From positions 139,470,859-139,534,858 of the forward strand of contig CM060171.1 of NCBI GenBank assembly GCA_030549775.1: 64,000 nucleotides of DNA, written 5' to 3'. The DNA comes from Tamarix chinensis. Its lineage: Eukaryota; Streptophyta; Magnoliopsida; Caryophyllales; Tamaricaceae. The stretch's first letter is position 1. Each line of letters opens with the position of its first letter. Below the pieces are notes generated by a model. It was given only the letters and a program-made list of their open reading frames with translations, was not told the origin of the DNA and made no database searches. Position numbers and translations under genes: made by a program. Below, piece after piece: positions 36,147 through 46,487 of this stretch.

Positions 36147-36874
36147 TAGAGTCGTTCATGTTATCCGATATCTGCTTATCCGATCCGATATCCGAAGCGA
36201 TCCGATCCGAAAAAACAAATATCCGATCCGATTTTTTTTTTCAAATCAAATATCCGATCCGGTCAACGAAAAGTCAAACAAATCAAATATCCGATCCGAC
36301 AAATACAAATAATATCCGATCCGAAGAAAAAATATTTATATATTTTTTATAATTTTTTATTTTATATATAATTGTATATAAATAAATTTAGATGTGTCTG
36401 TGTATAATTTTTACTTACTTTATTTATTATTTGAGGCAAAATTTAATTTAATTAAAATTATATTTTTAATATAATCCCTTTTTAGATATTTATAAAAATA
36501 AAAATAAAAATACTCTGCATACTGATATACTCCATCCACTCCTTTCTTATTTTAGTTTTAACATTGGATATTTGTTGAGTAAGTAGGATATTTGCTAAGC
36601 GAATCGGATATTTGCTCAACATTCGCTCAACAAATCGGATAATATAAAATATATTTGTCATTTGGTGATTTTTTTTATATTTGAAATTGTATTCGAATAA
36701 TATCGGATATATTTGATATCCGATGATATCCGATCCGAAAATTTAAATATCCGATCTTCCGGATATCCGAAGTTTCAAATCAAATATCAAATATCATTTT
36801 TAGATATCCGAAATTTCAAATATCCGACAATCAAATATCCGAAATATCGGATATTTGAACCGTGAACAGCCCTA
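36147..36874. mobile_element. Non-autonomous hAT element, 728 bp, TATCCGATCC-rich
   Basis: The left end is TAGAGTCGTTCATG and the right end reads CGTGAACAGCCCTA, an imperfect inverted repeat. A perfect 8-bp duplication TCATTAAG lies at 36139-36146 and 36875-36882. Both halves are dense in ATCCGAT/ATCGGAT motifs (36155-36320 and 36590-36860) in opposite orientations, so the element can fold on itself. It has no coding capacity. Confidence 0.93.
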
Positions 36875-36881
36875 TCATTAA

Positions 36882-37089
36882 GGCACCGTTTAATTCTAAA
36901 AAAGTTTTAAAAAAATAAAAATAAAAATACTTTCCTTTATATTTTAAAAAAAAATTATATAATTAATCTTTATCAATTTTATACATCTTCTTTTTTTATT
37001 TCACTATCTCATATACACTAAAAATAAAAAATTATTTTTTTTTTATTTTCTTTTTTTTCTTTAAAACTTTCTATGAATCAAACGAAACA
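36882..37089. mobile_element. PIF/Harbinger-like MITE
   Basis: The left end GGCACCGTTTAATTC and the right end GAATCAAACGAAACA are imperfect inverted repeats. TTAA abuts both ends (36878-36881 and 37090-37093), which fits the TTA/TAA duplications of this superfamily. The 208-bp interior is A/T-rich. The neighbouring hAT element's right target duplication ends exactly on its first base. Confidence 0.55.
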
Positions 37090-37700
37090 TTAAAAGAATC
37101 TATATTAAAAATAGCTACAGTGTTTAAGTCAAGTTTTAAAATATGCTCATGCAAAAATAAAAAATAAAAAAAATCAACGATTCCCTCCATATTACAGTGA
37201 GGGAAAAATCGAATAACTGACTATCAAATATTTTTTGTTCCGTTTGTTTGTCTACATAGTTTCACATGCATGCAAATCAAAAGTAAACACTACTTTTTGT
37301 CCTTAAGAATTTTTCGAAAATCGAATGGAGAATATAAAAAATTCCCATAAAGTTAATATGAAAAACCACACTAAAGCTTATGTTACATCATTGCAGAATT
37401 GAGCAAACGTAAATATATGTTTATGGACATATTAAAAAAAAAAAGAAAATTACCAACAACACCTCAACGTAAGTATATACTGCTTCTGTCCTTTCTCACA
37501 TTATTGCTCTTTGGAGATCATTCCATTGTACACCTCGACAAAACGCAGCTGGCGTCTTCTTCATCACGATCCATCTCTCTCGGACTCGGTACCGTATATC
37601 TTGGCCAACTCATTTCCCAGCACCATTCCCGTTTCCCCCCGTCCTCTCCTCTCCGTCGCCTAGCTAGCTTATAGTCAGTTGCTCTCTACCTGTTCGGTAC
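37090..37700. other. Flank upstream of a possible small gene
   Basis: AT-rich to about 37470, then C-rich with CTTCTTCATC and CTCTCTCGG phrases (37540-37690) that resemble a plant 5' leader. No motif is decisive. Confidence 0.3.
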
Positions 37701-37724
37701 TTGCCTAACCAACCACCTAATTCA

Positions 37725-38150
37725 ATGATGGGGCTGCCCTTGGTGGCTATAGCCAAACTCAACCTCCTAACCACCACCTCCCACGGTGGTGCCTGTACAC
37801 CAAGGGTAGCCACCTTAGTGTGTCCATTCCTTCTAAGACTCACCTTCAATATCAGAATCGTAAGGCAAACTTATACCGAAGTCTGCGACGCATTGAGGTT
37901 TTTCTTCTTTCAGCTAGCCAGGATTGCTTTCGACAGTAACGATGAAGGCGCCCAGCAGGAGAACAGTGGAAGGTTGAGGAGGAGGAGGAGTAGTAATGGT
38001 AATTATTATGGTAGGAGTAGGAGGTGGGACAGAGCTTGGAGGTTAATTTGTGAGAGTATAACGCATACCAGAGGGTGGCTTGCCTCCGCTCAAGGTACTA
38101 ATCATCACGATGAAGATATTCTTCCTGCTCTAGCAGTGCTTGCCCTTTGA
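37725..38150 (+). CDS. Doubtful small gene, function unknown
   Basis: An ATG-initiated frame of 141 codons ends at TGA 38148-38150. It starts MMGLPLVAIAKLN. The middle has a hydrophobic stretch (FFFFQLARIAF). The C-terminal half is arginine-rich (RLRRRRSS at about 87-94) and tryptophan-containing, ending HHDEDILPALAVLAL. A strong acceptor-like polypyrimidine tract plus CAG at 37897-37913 raises the possibility that only the C-terminal part is an exon of a spliced gene. An intron from the GT at 37860 would be just 54 nt, unusually short for a plant. I do not recognise the protein. Coding-like composition, and its position just outside the gypsy element, are the only arguments for it. Confidence 0.28.
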   Translation: MMGLPLVAIAKLNLLTTTSHGGACTPRVATLVCPFLLRLTFNIRIVRQTYTEVCDALRFFFFQLARIAFDSNDEGAQQENSGRLRRRRSSNGNYYGRSRRWDRAWRLICESITHTRGWLASAQGTNHHDEDILPALAVLAL

Positions 38151-38383
38151 TTTTGTGTTTACTATATTAACTTTTTGTACGAGCCTAGGCTATAGGCCTT
38201 AAATAATGTATACATCTAGCTTTTGCGAGTGATTCTTTCGATCTCTTGCTTAAATGGGTATCGTCACTCAATATTCAATGGGGTTTATGTATATATATAT
38301 GCGCATCTTGAGAAGGATGATTTTTTGTTTGGATGACAATTTGATCTACCTTTTTTTTTATTAAAAAAAATCATTTGATCTGG

Positions 38384-38384
<1 letters not shown>

Positions 38385-38447
<63 letters not shown>
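38385..38447. repeat. (TAA)n microsatellite
   Basis: About 21 uninterrupted AAT/TAA units; likely highly variable between individuals. Confidence 0.95.
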
Positions 38448-38449
<2 letters not shown>

Positions 38450-38719
38450 GTTCCCAGAACTTTTCATTTTTTGATCTTCAACTCTTGACTCATTTTTTAA
38501 CGAATCGAGCCAAACATACTTGTTAACTTTATCAATCTTCACTATATCTACACTGTATATACAAACCTCTAAATATATAGCCTGCTGAGGCACGCCTTGA
38601 ATATTGTCTAGACCAGTAGTATACTACACATGCAGTATCTGGGCAAAAAGCACGTGTATATATATTTCCTCTTCCGCTTGATATAAAATGCAAGCATAGG
38701 AAGTAGTCCAACAAATATA

Positions 38720-39030
38720 AATATATATACGGGCTTTTGTTGAATGGATTTCATGACTGGGAAAGTACATACTAATATGGTTCTGAGGTAAGCAACCCAG
38801 CATCATCCTCCCAATTCCCTATAATATATGGCTGATAATAAGGTTCATTAGGGCAGTCTGGGTGTCATCCCTCCCCTTATCCTACGTAAACACTACAAAT
38901 TCAAGGTTTGTCCTTCCCGAAAAAGGATGCTCATTCGATGCCAATAATCACTTATGTTCTTACTCCTATATTCTCCCCCACCTTAGACCCCCTACCCCCT
39001 TTTTTCTCAGTTTGATTCCAAGCAGCAACA
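38720..39030 (+). repeat. 5' LTR (3' part) of the Tat/Ogre-like element
   Basis: Its end GATTCCAAGCAGCAACA is followed directly by the primer-binding site. Similarity to 61040-61248 is clear over the last ~200 bp; the LTR start was not found. Confidence 0.65.
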
Positions 39031-39050
39031 TTTGGTGTTGTCTGCGGGAA
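39031..39050 (+). promoter_or_regulatory. Decayed primer-binding site of the Tat/Ogre-like element
   Basis: The 20 bases TTTGGTGTTGTCTGCGGGAA match the plant Tat/Retand-type TTTGGCGCCGTCTGTGGGAA except for mostly C/T transitions. It sits immediately inside the 5' LTR. The changes at CG sites fit deamination of methylated cytosines. Confidence 0.65.
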
Positions 39051-39217
39051 CATTGGACAAAATGCTGTGTCTTGGCCGCCATCACAACCATATCTAACCT
39101 TCAGACATAAGACACAGACCTCATCCCAACCAACCCACACCAAGTACTAACTATGACTCCGCTACGACCCAGTAATGATGCTATGAGGACTTCCTTACGG
39201 GAGAAGAATGATGTCCT

Positions 39218-39461
39218 TGTACGACATTCATAGAATGTCGGATGAAAAAAATAAGCGTATGGAAAATTGAGCAAATTTTCATTAGATTTCCAATTATCAG
39301 CTGTGTATAATCTTATATATAATATCCGAGATTGACTAATTCTATTGCTCTATCTCATAAGTTGGTATAACTAAATCCACATATCTAGGAAATAGAATTA
39401 GCTATATACAGCCTAAGACATTTGATAAAAGACTTAGTTAGCTACTTAATATTATCCTTCA
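39218..39461 (-). repeat. 3' LTR of copia element 2
   Basis: The 244-bp segment begins TGTACGACATTCATAGAATG and ends ATTATCCTTCA, bounded inside by ACCCCTTTCAAG. On the minus strand that is the polypurine tract CTTGAAAGGGGT. Confidence 0.85.
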
Positions 39462-39887
39462 ACCCCTTTCAAGCCGAAGGAGGTAGGATACATGCCCAAC
39501 TTGTGAATGAATGACTGATGCAAGAGACCTGACAAAGGTTTAGTAAAGATATATGTAGGCTCGATATGTGTTGGTGTTGAGCAAATTTTCATTAGATTTC
39601 CAATTATCAGCTGTGTATAATCTTATATATAATATCCGAGATTGACTAATTCTATTGCTCTATCTCATAAGTTGGTATAACTAAATCCACATATCTAGGA
39701 AATAAAATTAGCTATATACAGCCTAAGACATTTGATAAAAGACTTAGTTAGCTACTTAATATTATCCTTCAACCCCTTTCAAGCCGAAGGAGGTAGGATA
39801 CATGCCCAACTTGTGAATGAATGACTGATGCAAGAGACCTGACAAAGGTTTAGTAAAGATATATGTAGGCTCGATATGTGTTGGTGT
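39269..39887 (-). repeat. 310-bp tandem duplication spanning LTR, polypurine tract and pol end
   Basis: The segment 39269-39578 is repeated at 39579-39887 with essentially one base difference. Each copy holds most of the 3' LTR, the polypurine tract and the last bases of pol. The copies are far more alike than the two true LTRs are to each other, so the duplication is recent or an assembly artefact. Confidence 0.92.
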
Positions 39888-40211
39888 GTAAGAAAGACTA
39901 ATAAGACCTTGAAGTAATTTTTCATGAACAAAATTGCATTCTATCTGAATGCTCACTTTATTGTCACACTTCAACGGAACAAGAATAACTAAAGACAAAG
40001 ATAATTCATTAAGTAAATGAGTAAGCAATGTGAGCTCAGAAACTATCCTTCTCATCGACCTATATTCAGCTTCAGCAGAGGATAAAGCAATGATGGTTTG
40101 TTTCTTTGATTTTGAAGATAAAGGTGTGTCTCCAAGAAGAATTAGATATCTACTAACTGATTTGCGAGATACAGGACATGTAGCCCAATCTGAATCACAA
40201 AAAGAAGTCAA
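39762..40211 (-). pseudogene. Copia 2 RNase H domain
   Basis: The frame has FCDSDWATCP and SSAEAEYRSM motifs and a C-terminal YIFTKPLSG, the classic end of copia pol. The usual TKHIEIDCHFVR segment is corrupted (only IQIECNFVHEK is readable). No independent function is expected. Confidence 0.85.
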
Positions 40212-40559
40212 GGAAAGGTCAGGATCAGTAGAGAAAAGTATACCCTAATTGGGATTAGTCTTCAGGTATCGTAAAACATGCAAGGCTACATCAAAATGAG
40301 TTGAAGTAGGTTTTTGGTTGAACTGAATCAAGTGTTGTGCGGTAAAGGCAAAATCTAGTCTTGTATGAATAAAAAAAGTTAACTAACTAATTACTTTTTA
40401 ATAGGATGATGCATCTTTTAAAGGTTGGACACAAAACACAAGTTTAACTCTGGTGTATGGGGATTGGAAACTGCAGACCCGTTATCCAAATTGTACTCTT
40501 TCAGCAAATGAGTAATGTACTTTCATTGAGTCATATGAAGCCCTTATTTGACCCTAATA

Positions 40560-41058
40560 AACTCCATGCCTAAAAAATAAGGCAGTTCACTCAGATCTTT
40601 GATCTTAAACTTGCTATCAAGGAAAGTTTTTAAAATAGCAACTTCTGAAGAAGAATTTCCAGTCACTAGTATATCGTCCACATAAACAACTACCATTGTG
40701 AACTCATCAGTCCATCCCTTAATGAAAAGGGAATATTCATTCTAGATTGAATAAAACCCCTAGATTTCAAGGCTTGAGATAACTTAGCATACCACTGTCA
40801 AGAAGCCTATTTAAGTCCATATAGAGACTTTTTAAGTCTACAAACCACACCAGGAGGAACCGAAAGACCAAGAGGAGGTTGTTTATATATATCTTCATAT
40901 AAATCCTCATGTATGAATGCCTTATTTACATCAAATTGATGAACCGACCACTTTTTCTTCACTGCTATGGCAATGAAACTACGAATAGTTGTATGCTTAA
41001 CAACGGGAGATAAGGTTTCTTGGAAATCCTCCCCTTGTTTTGGAGTAAATCCCTGCAC
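40560..41058 (-). pseudogene. Copia 2 reverse transcriptase
   Basis: The frame at 40807-41058 carries GFTPKQGEDFQETLSPVVKH, then the WSVHQFDVNKAF block and KKSLYGLK. VYVDDI, the catalytic motif, is readable downstream at 40670-40687 after frame breaks. The order and motifs are those of copia RT. Confidence 0.88.
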
Positions 41059-44000
41059 AGTTAGCCTTTCTTAATGCATTTCTATGCTACCATCTGCTTT
41101 ATACTTTACCTTATATACCCACTTACATCTAATAGGCCTCTTCCCCTTAAATTACTTAACTAACTCCCAAGTCGGTTTTGCTTCTAAAGCATCAAATTCC
41201 TTTGTTATAGCACTTTACCAATTAGGATCATGACATGCTTGATGCTAATATGTTGGTTTAGAAATTAAAGAAGGGGTAGAACCAATAGAAAAAGCAAAAG
41301 CGGTAAAAGAATAGTATAAAGAAGAAGGATTTATGCAGGCATAAGGTAGAAAGTGTGTGCAATCATGAATGGAATCATCATGCAAACTAGTAAAACAAAC
41401 ATAATCATGCAAATTTTTAGCCACTTTTTTAGTCCTGGTTGTTCTTCTTAATGTCGTTATATTGTTTAAGTCAGAGAGAGGAGTTGGGGAAGAGATAGGA
41501 GTAGATGATGATGGAGTTTGTGAAAAGGAAGGAGGAGATGATGATGAATGAGTATTAGGATGTGTTTGAGGCGATTGAGAAGAATCTGTGGGGTCTTAAC
41601 ATTGAGGAGATGGAGAGGTAACCATTTGAGGAGTGGAAGGAGGAGATGAGAATGAAGAATAATCATGTTGTGAAAAAAATTTTGTGCTAAAATCCAACAT
41701 AGGTATAGGGATTGTGCCAAAAGATGAAGCATTGTGTGAAATGCTATGAAGATTAGCAAAGGGAAATATATGTTCATAAAAATTAACATCTCTACACAAG
41801 CATACTTGGTGATTGGTGAGGTTGAGCCATTTATATGCTTTCTTTCCGAATGGATAACCCAACAAATGGCAAGAAAAGATCTAGGTGCGAATTTGTCTTG
41901 TGGTTTAGGAATAATGGATGCAAAGCATAAGCAACCAAAAACTCTCAAAAGTGAATAGGATGGTGGTTGATTGAAAAGTTTTCATGTGGTGTAATGGAGT
42001 GAATGGATTTGGAAGGCAAACAATTGATGATATACATGGCAGTGAGTACACTATCACCCCAGTACTTAGTGGGTAATTTGGATAGGAACATGAGATCTCT
42101 AACCACTTCAAGGATATATTTGTGTTTGTGCTTCACTACACCATTTTTTTTTTTGGAGTGTAACTACAAATGGTTTGAAGTATAAACCCCTTTTGTGTAA
42201 AAATTTCCTTGATAATATGACTAGAACTTAGCTCAGGTGCATTATGTATTCTAATTATTTTTATATGTTTATGAAATTATGTCTTGACAAGATTATAAAA
42301 GGTCTTGATCAAAGTAAATGCATTACTCCTAGAGATCAGTAAGTGTACCCATGTATTCCTTGTATAGTCATCAACCATATTTTAGAAATATTTATAACCA
42401 GTATATGTTGATGTTCTATAAGGCCCCCATATATCCACATGAATAAATTTAAAGGGAGAGGAAGTAGAAATAGTACTAAGAGGAAATGACGGTCCATGTT
42501 ATCTACCTTGATGGCAAATTATGCATGGATCAAAAGTAGAATTGATTTTGTTAACATTAATAGGAACATGAAGCAAACCACTGAGTTTACTGATGAGTAC
42601 ATGACCAAGACGAAGGTGCCAAAGTTGAGAACTTTTTTCTCATCATAAATTAAAGAAGAAATACACATGTCATTTGGAATTGAAACATTTGAATAAATAG
42701 CTTGAAAAGGAGTTGGAATAGAATCTTGATTGGAATTGAACATATATAATCTACTAGTCAATTTACCAAAGACCATGGGCCTCTACATGAAAGAGGCATG
42801 CACCAAACAATGCATATCAGTGAAATAAATAGTGCAATTAAGTTGTTTAATCAATTTGCCTATAGAGAGAAGATTATTTTTAAATGTGGGTAAAAATAAT
42901 ACTTCATGTAGAACGATAGAATTATGTAAATGGATTGTGCTATGGATTCTACTACAACATGTTTTCCATTTGGAAAATTTATTGAGGTATTGACTCGAGT
43001 CATGTGAAATGAAGAAAATAGGCTCTTGTCTTAGCACATATAGGTGAATAAGAAGAATCAGAGATAAATGTTGATGATCCTTTACTAGTAAAGTTAACTA
43101 TTGATGAACCTGATATTTCATTTGCATGACCATAACTTGAATTTGGTTGGTTGGACTTCAGAGAATGCTGATTGGAAGTGAGCTTTAGAAGTGAGCTTAC
43201 ACTGATTCAATAATTCCATCAATCTATCTTACTGCTCATAAGTAATATTCTTTCCATAAGATTCATGAGATTGCACATCCTCAGAGCTTATGACATTTGC
43301 CGCAACCCTCTTATTCTTGGTGAATTTAAAAAAAAATGGAAATCTAATCAATATATAAAATTTTTCTTTTGTGTGTCCATTCTTCTTGCAGGAAGTATAG
43401 GTCAGGTTAATTTTCTTTATGCCTTTTGTTCTCTGCGTGCTACCACCACAATTATTAATAGCATTGAAAGAAGTTATTTCAGGAGAAACTTTAGCAATTG
43501 TAGTGATCCCTCACTAACTCTCCTCTTCAATTAGTAGAGAATAGGCTCAGCTTATGGAAATGAGATGCTTAGTCATGATTATATGACTTCTAACCTGAGA
43601 GTAGCTTTCATTTAGTCCTATTAAAAATTGAAAGACTCTTTGATCCTCCATAATATTCGCTATAACTTTACTAGATCCACATGTACATGAAGGAATATTA
43701 AATAAAGCCTTTTATTCATCCCATAGTTTCTTCAATTGGCTAAAATAAACAGATATTGAATCTAAACCTTGAGAGATGCTACTAAGGTTCTTTTGTAATT
43801 TAAATCTCATTACTTCATTTGACTGGCTAAATTGCTCTTCCAATTCACACCAAAGATCAAACATATCAGTACATTGAGATACAATGTCTACTATTTGTCC
43901 ACTAAATGAATTTAGAATCTAGGATATGACAATAGAGTCGCATCAACTCTATATCAGATACTTTTCAAATGATTCATTTAGCTCTTTGATAAACCCATTT

Positions 44001-44320
44001 AATAATCCTAATTTACTTTTCTAAGCAAGAGAAAGTTTTATTTCTCTGTTCCAAGAGTAGAAGTTTAATCCATCAAAGACTTAAGAAATCAAAACAATTC
44101 CTGGTCCATCAGTAAAGTTGAGATAATATGGATTAACCAATTTTAGAGGTAACTTAGCCACTGAATTTACATCAGTGCATTATATCTCTAAAACTTATTG
44201 ATTTGTCATTGAATTGAGGGTAAAAAAAATGAAGAAAGTTCGAAAAAATATTAGAGAAGATCAGAGATTCAAAGAGGACAAATTAGATAAACAAAAAAAA
44301 ATTATCTTGCTTTGATATCA

Positions 44321-44546
44321 TGTAGGACATTCATAAAATGTTGATTGAAAACTGAGAAAATTTTCATTAGATTTCCGACTATCAGCTATATACAATCTTA
44401 TATATAATATCTGAGATTGACTAATACTATTGATCTATCTCATAAGTTTTTATAACTAATTTCATATATCTAGAAAATAGACTTAGTTTTATACAACCTA
44501 AGACATTTGATAAAAGACTTATTCAACTACTGAATATTATCCTTTA
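44321..44546 (-). repeat. 5' LTR of copia element 2
   Basis: The 226-bp segment begins TGTAGGACATTCATAAAATG and ends ATTATCCTTTA. It aligns throughout with 39218-39461, with many substitutions and small indels, so the insertion is old. Confidence 0.85.
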
Positions 44547-44559
44547 GCCCTAATAACGC

Positions 44560-46487
44560 TCACCAAACCCCAACTTGACACCTTGTCGTACTTGCCTAAT
44601 AGTGGGAGAAGAAACCGGCCTTCCTCTAGCTGACCCTTTCCGTACCTATGCGATGAGGGTCTGACTATAGGCACGAGGAGGTTGATCAGTAGTAGAGCCA
44701 TGAGAAAGTTAGGGACAAGAGATATACACCTAGATCTAAAAAGAGGACATTCATTATTGAATCCTAGAAATAGAGGGGTGAGGAAAGGGTGAGGGTTCAC
44801 ATGCATCGCCAAATGCGAGGGTCTAATAAAGAAGAATCCGAGATAATGTGAATTCAAGCCACAGTAGAAACCCTCAAGGGTAAGATCTTGGGAAAAAGGA
44901 AGATGCAAGACCATATCTAATCATAATAGGATCCCTCAAGATGAGTAGTCAGATATAAGAAAGGATATGGATAGAGCATAAAATTAATGAGTTGGTAATC
45001 ATCAAGAGGAGTAAAGAAGAAGGTACGTCCTATCAAAGCCCTAATGAAAAAATAGATATAATAGCATGTAAGCCTTAATTGAAAAATTAATAGCCGAAGT
45101 CCTTGAAGGTCGAGATATAAAAAAGACATTTTGGGCCTCAGCTAAGAAATACTTTTCTCTAAGGATATAGTTAATGCATCCACACAACATCGACTCGGTA
45201 TACCAAAAATTGAGTCATACAATGGATCAATAGACCCAAAAGTCATCTTAATACCTCTAAAGTATGATATTTCTAGTAGGAGCCTCAGAGGCCACATTAT
45301 TTTGCATGTTTCTGATAACATTAAAGGGATTACCTTGTGTTGGTTCAGGAAGATCAAAGTTGGGTTGATCTGGTCATTTCAGCAGTTGCTAGAACTAATC
45401 TTGGCATAATGGGATAATTGCAGGTGGAGGAAGAAGGATTCATTTTACCTAATGGGATACTTAAAGGGACCTAGAAAAACACTATAAAACCTCCTAGAAA
45501 ATTGATGGAGAAGCTAAGCATATTGATGACCTAGACAATGATGTAGCAATATCCTATTTCCTAAGAGGACTATTAGATAAATAGTTGATAAAGTCCTAAT
45601 ATTTAGCAAAACACAAAATGCACTCTCCATTATGATGAGATGTGCATAAGCATGTATAGAAGTAGAAGGATTGATTCAGGTAATGTAAGGTCAACAACTG
45701 AAACCTTAAAGGCATGTAAGAAATAGACTTGAATTGAAACAACTCGCATGGAAGCATCATCTTGACTGAATAATGTAGCAAATCAATTAGCAACATGAGA
45801 AAATATGGACAAAGGTAGAATATTTTACACCCACCTTATATAATATATCCCTTTAAGAAATATGAAAAATATACTCCCTTGTAATGAGCTTGGCCAATAT
45901 ATACATTTTCAATAATAAACACCAAGACTTCATTAAGCCTTTTCCCATCATGAACGGCATCATATATCAGAACCCTAACTCATATTGTCTATATCACGAG
46001 GATGCCAACCACCACATAGATTAGTGTAAAGACTTGAGGGATTCCATTGAATAACTTATACATAAGGGGCACTTAAATCAATATTTGACCAAGGAAGCAT
46101 GGGAAGAGTTATACATATCGCATCCAGGGAAAAACTAGGCTTCTCAATTATTCCCAAACCTAAGGTAACCATATACAAGAACCATAGACAAGTATCATAA
46201 GATAATTTTAGGAGGATTGACTCTCAAGGGAGACCCAAACTTAGCTCAAAAAGGCTCATGATTGGATTTCAAGGTAGATAGTTACCACAATAGAACCTTC
46301 TAAGAGGATGATGGGAAATGAGTCGGTCATCCAAATCAACATTAAGGATGAGGATATAATCATGACCTCACATTATGAAACATGGCCATAATATTATAAT
46401 TAGAATAACTCAATGTGAAACGGGTGCTAGTAGGCACGAACAACTCAATTGATATCATCTTTGATGAGACGTATAGACATATGTGAT
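44560..46487 (+). pseudogene. Tat/Ogre-like gag and protease start
   Basis: Many stops are present, but the domain order is clear. There is a gag segment with an IPKIESYNG motif (near 45200). A cysteine/histidine block YCLYHEDANHHID..CKDL follows (near 45975-46035), then IEXLIHKGHLNQYL, which in Tat/Ogre elements follows the gag core. The protease start is read as VKRVLV..NNSIDIIFDETY (46405-46475), equivalent to the family's VRRVLVD.GSS.DI. The sequence stops at unit 6 and resumes in the same frame at 50261. Confidence 0.8.

Larger units (their letters stand above)
39218..44546 (-). mobile_element. Ty1/copia element 2, both LTRs present, inactive
   Basis: This complete but dead copia element sits inside the gypsy 5' region. 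The flanks are GTCCT (39213-39217) and GCCCT (44547-44551). On the minus strand: 5' LTR 44321-44546; primer-binding site TGATATCAAAGC (44309-44320), near TGGTATCAGAGC; gag about 43100-44220; protease region 42783-43037 (LHEVLFLPTFKNNLLSIGKL). Integrase follows at about 41905-42440, then the post-integrase domain (41700-41948, with EHIFPF). Reverse transcriptase covers about 40560-41058, with VYVDDI at 40670-40687 and KSLYGLK at the ORF end. RNase H is at 39762-40211 (SSAEAEYRSM). The 3' LTR is 39218-39461. Frame breaks and stops occur in every domain. The motifs suggest an Ale-like lineage. Confidence 0.9.

Noticed and set aside
38285..38593. Minus-strand frame with a long tyrosine run
   Set aside because: The tyrosines come from the (TAA)n microsatellite.
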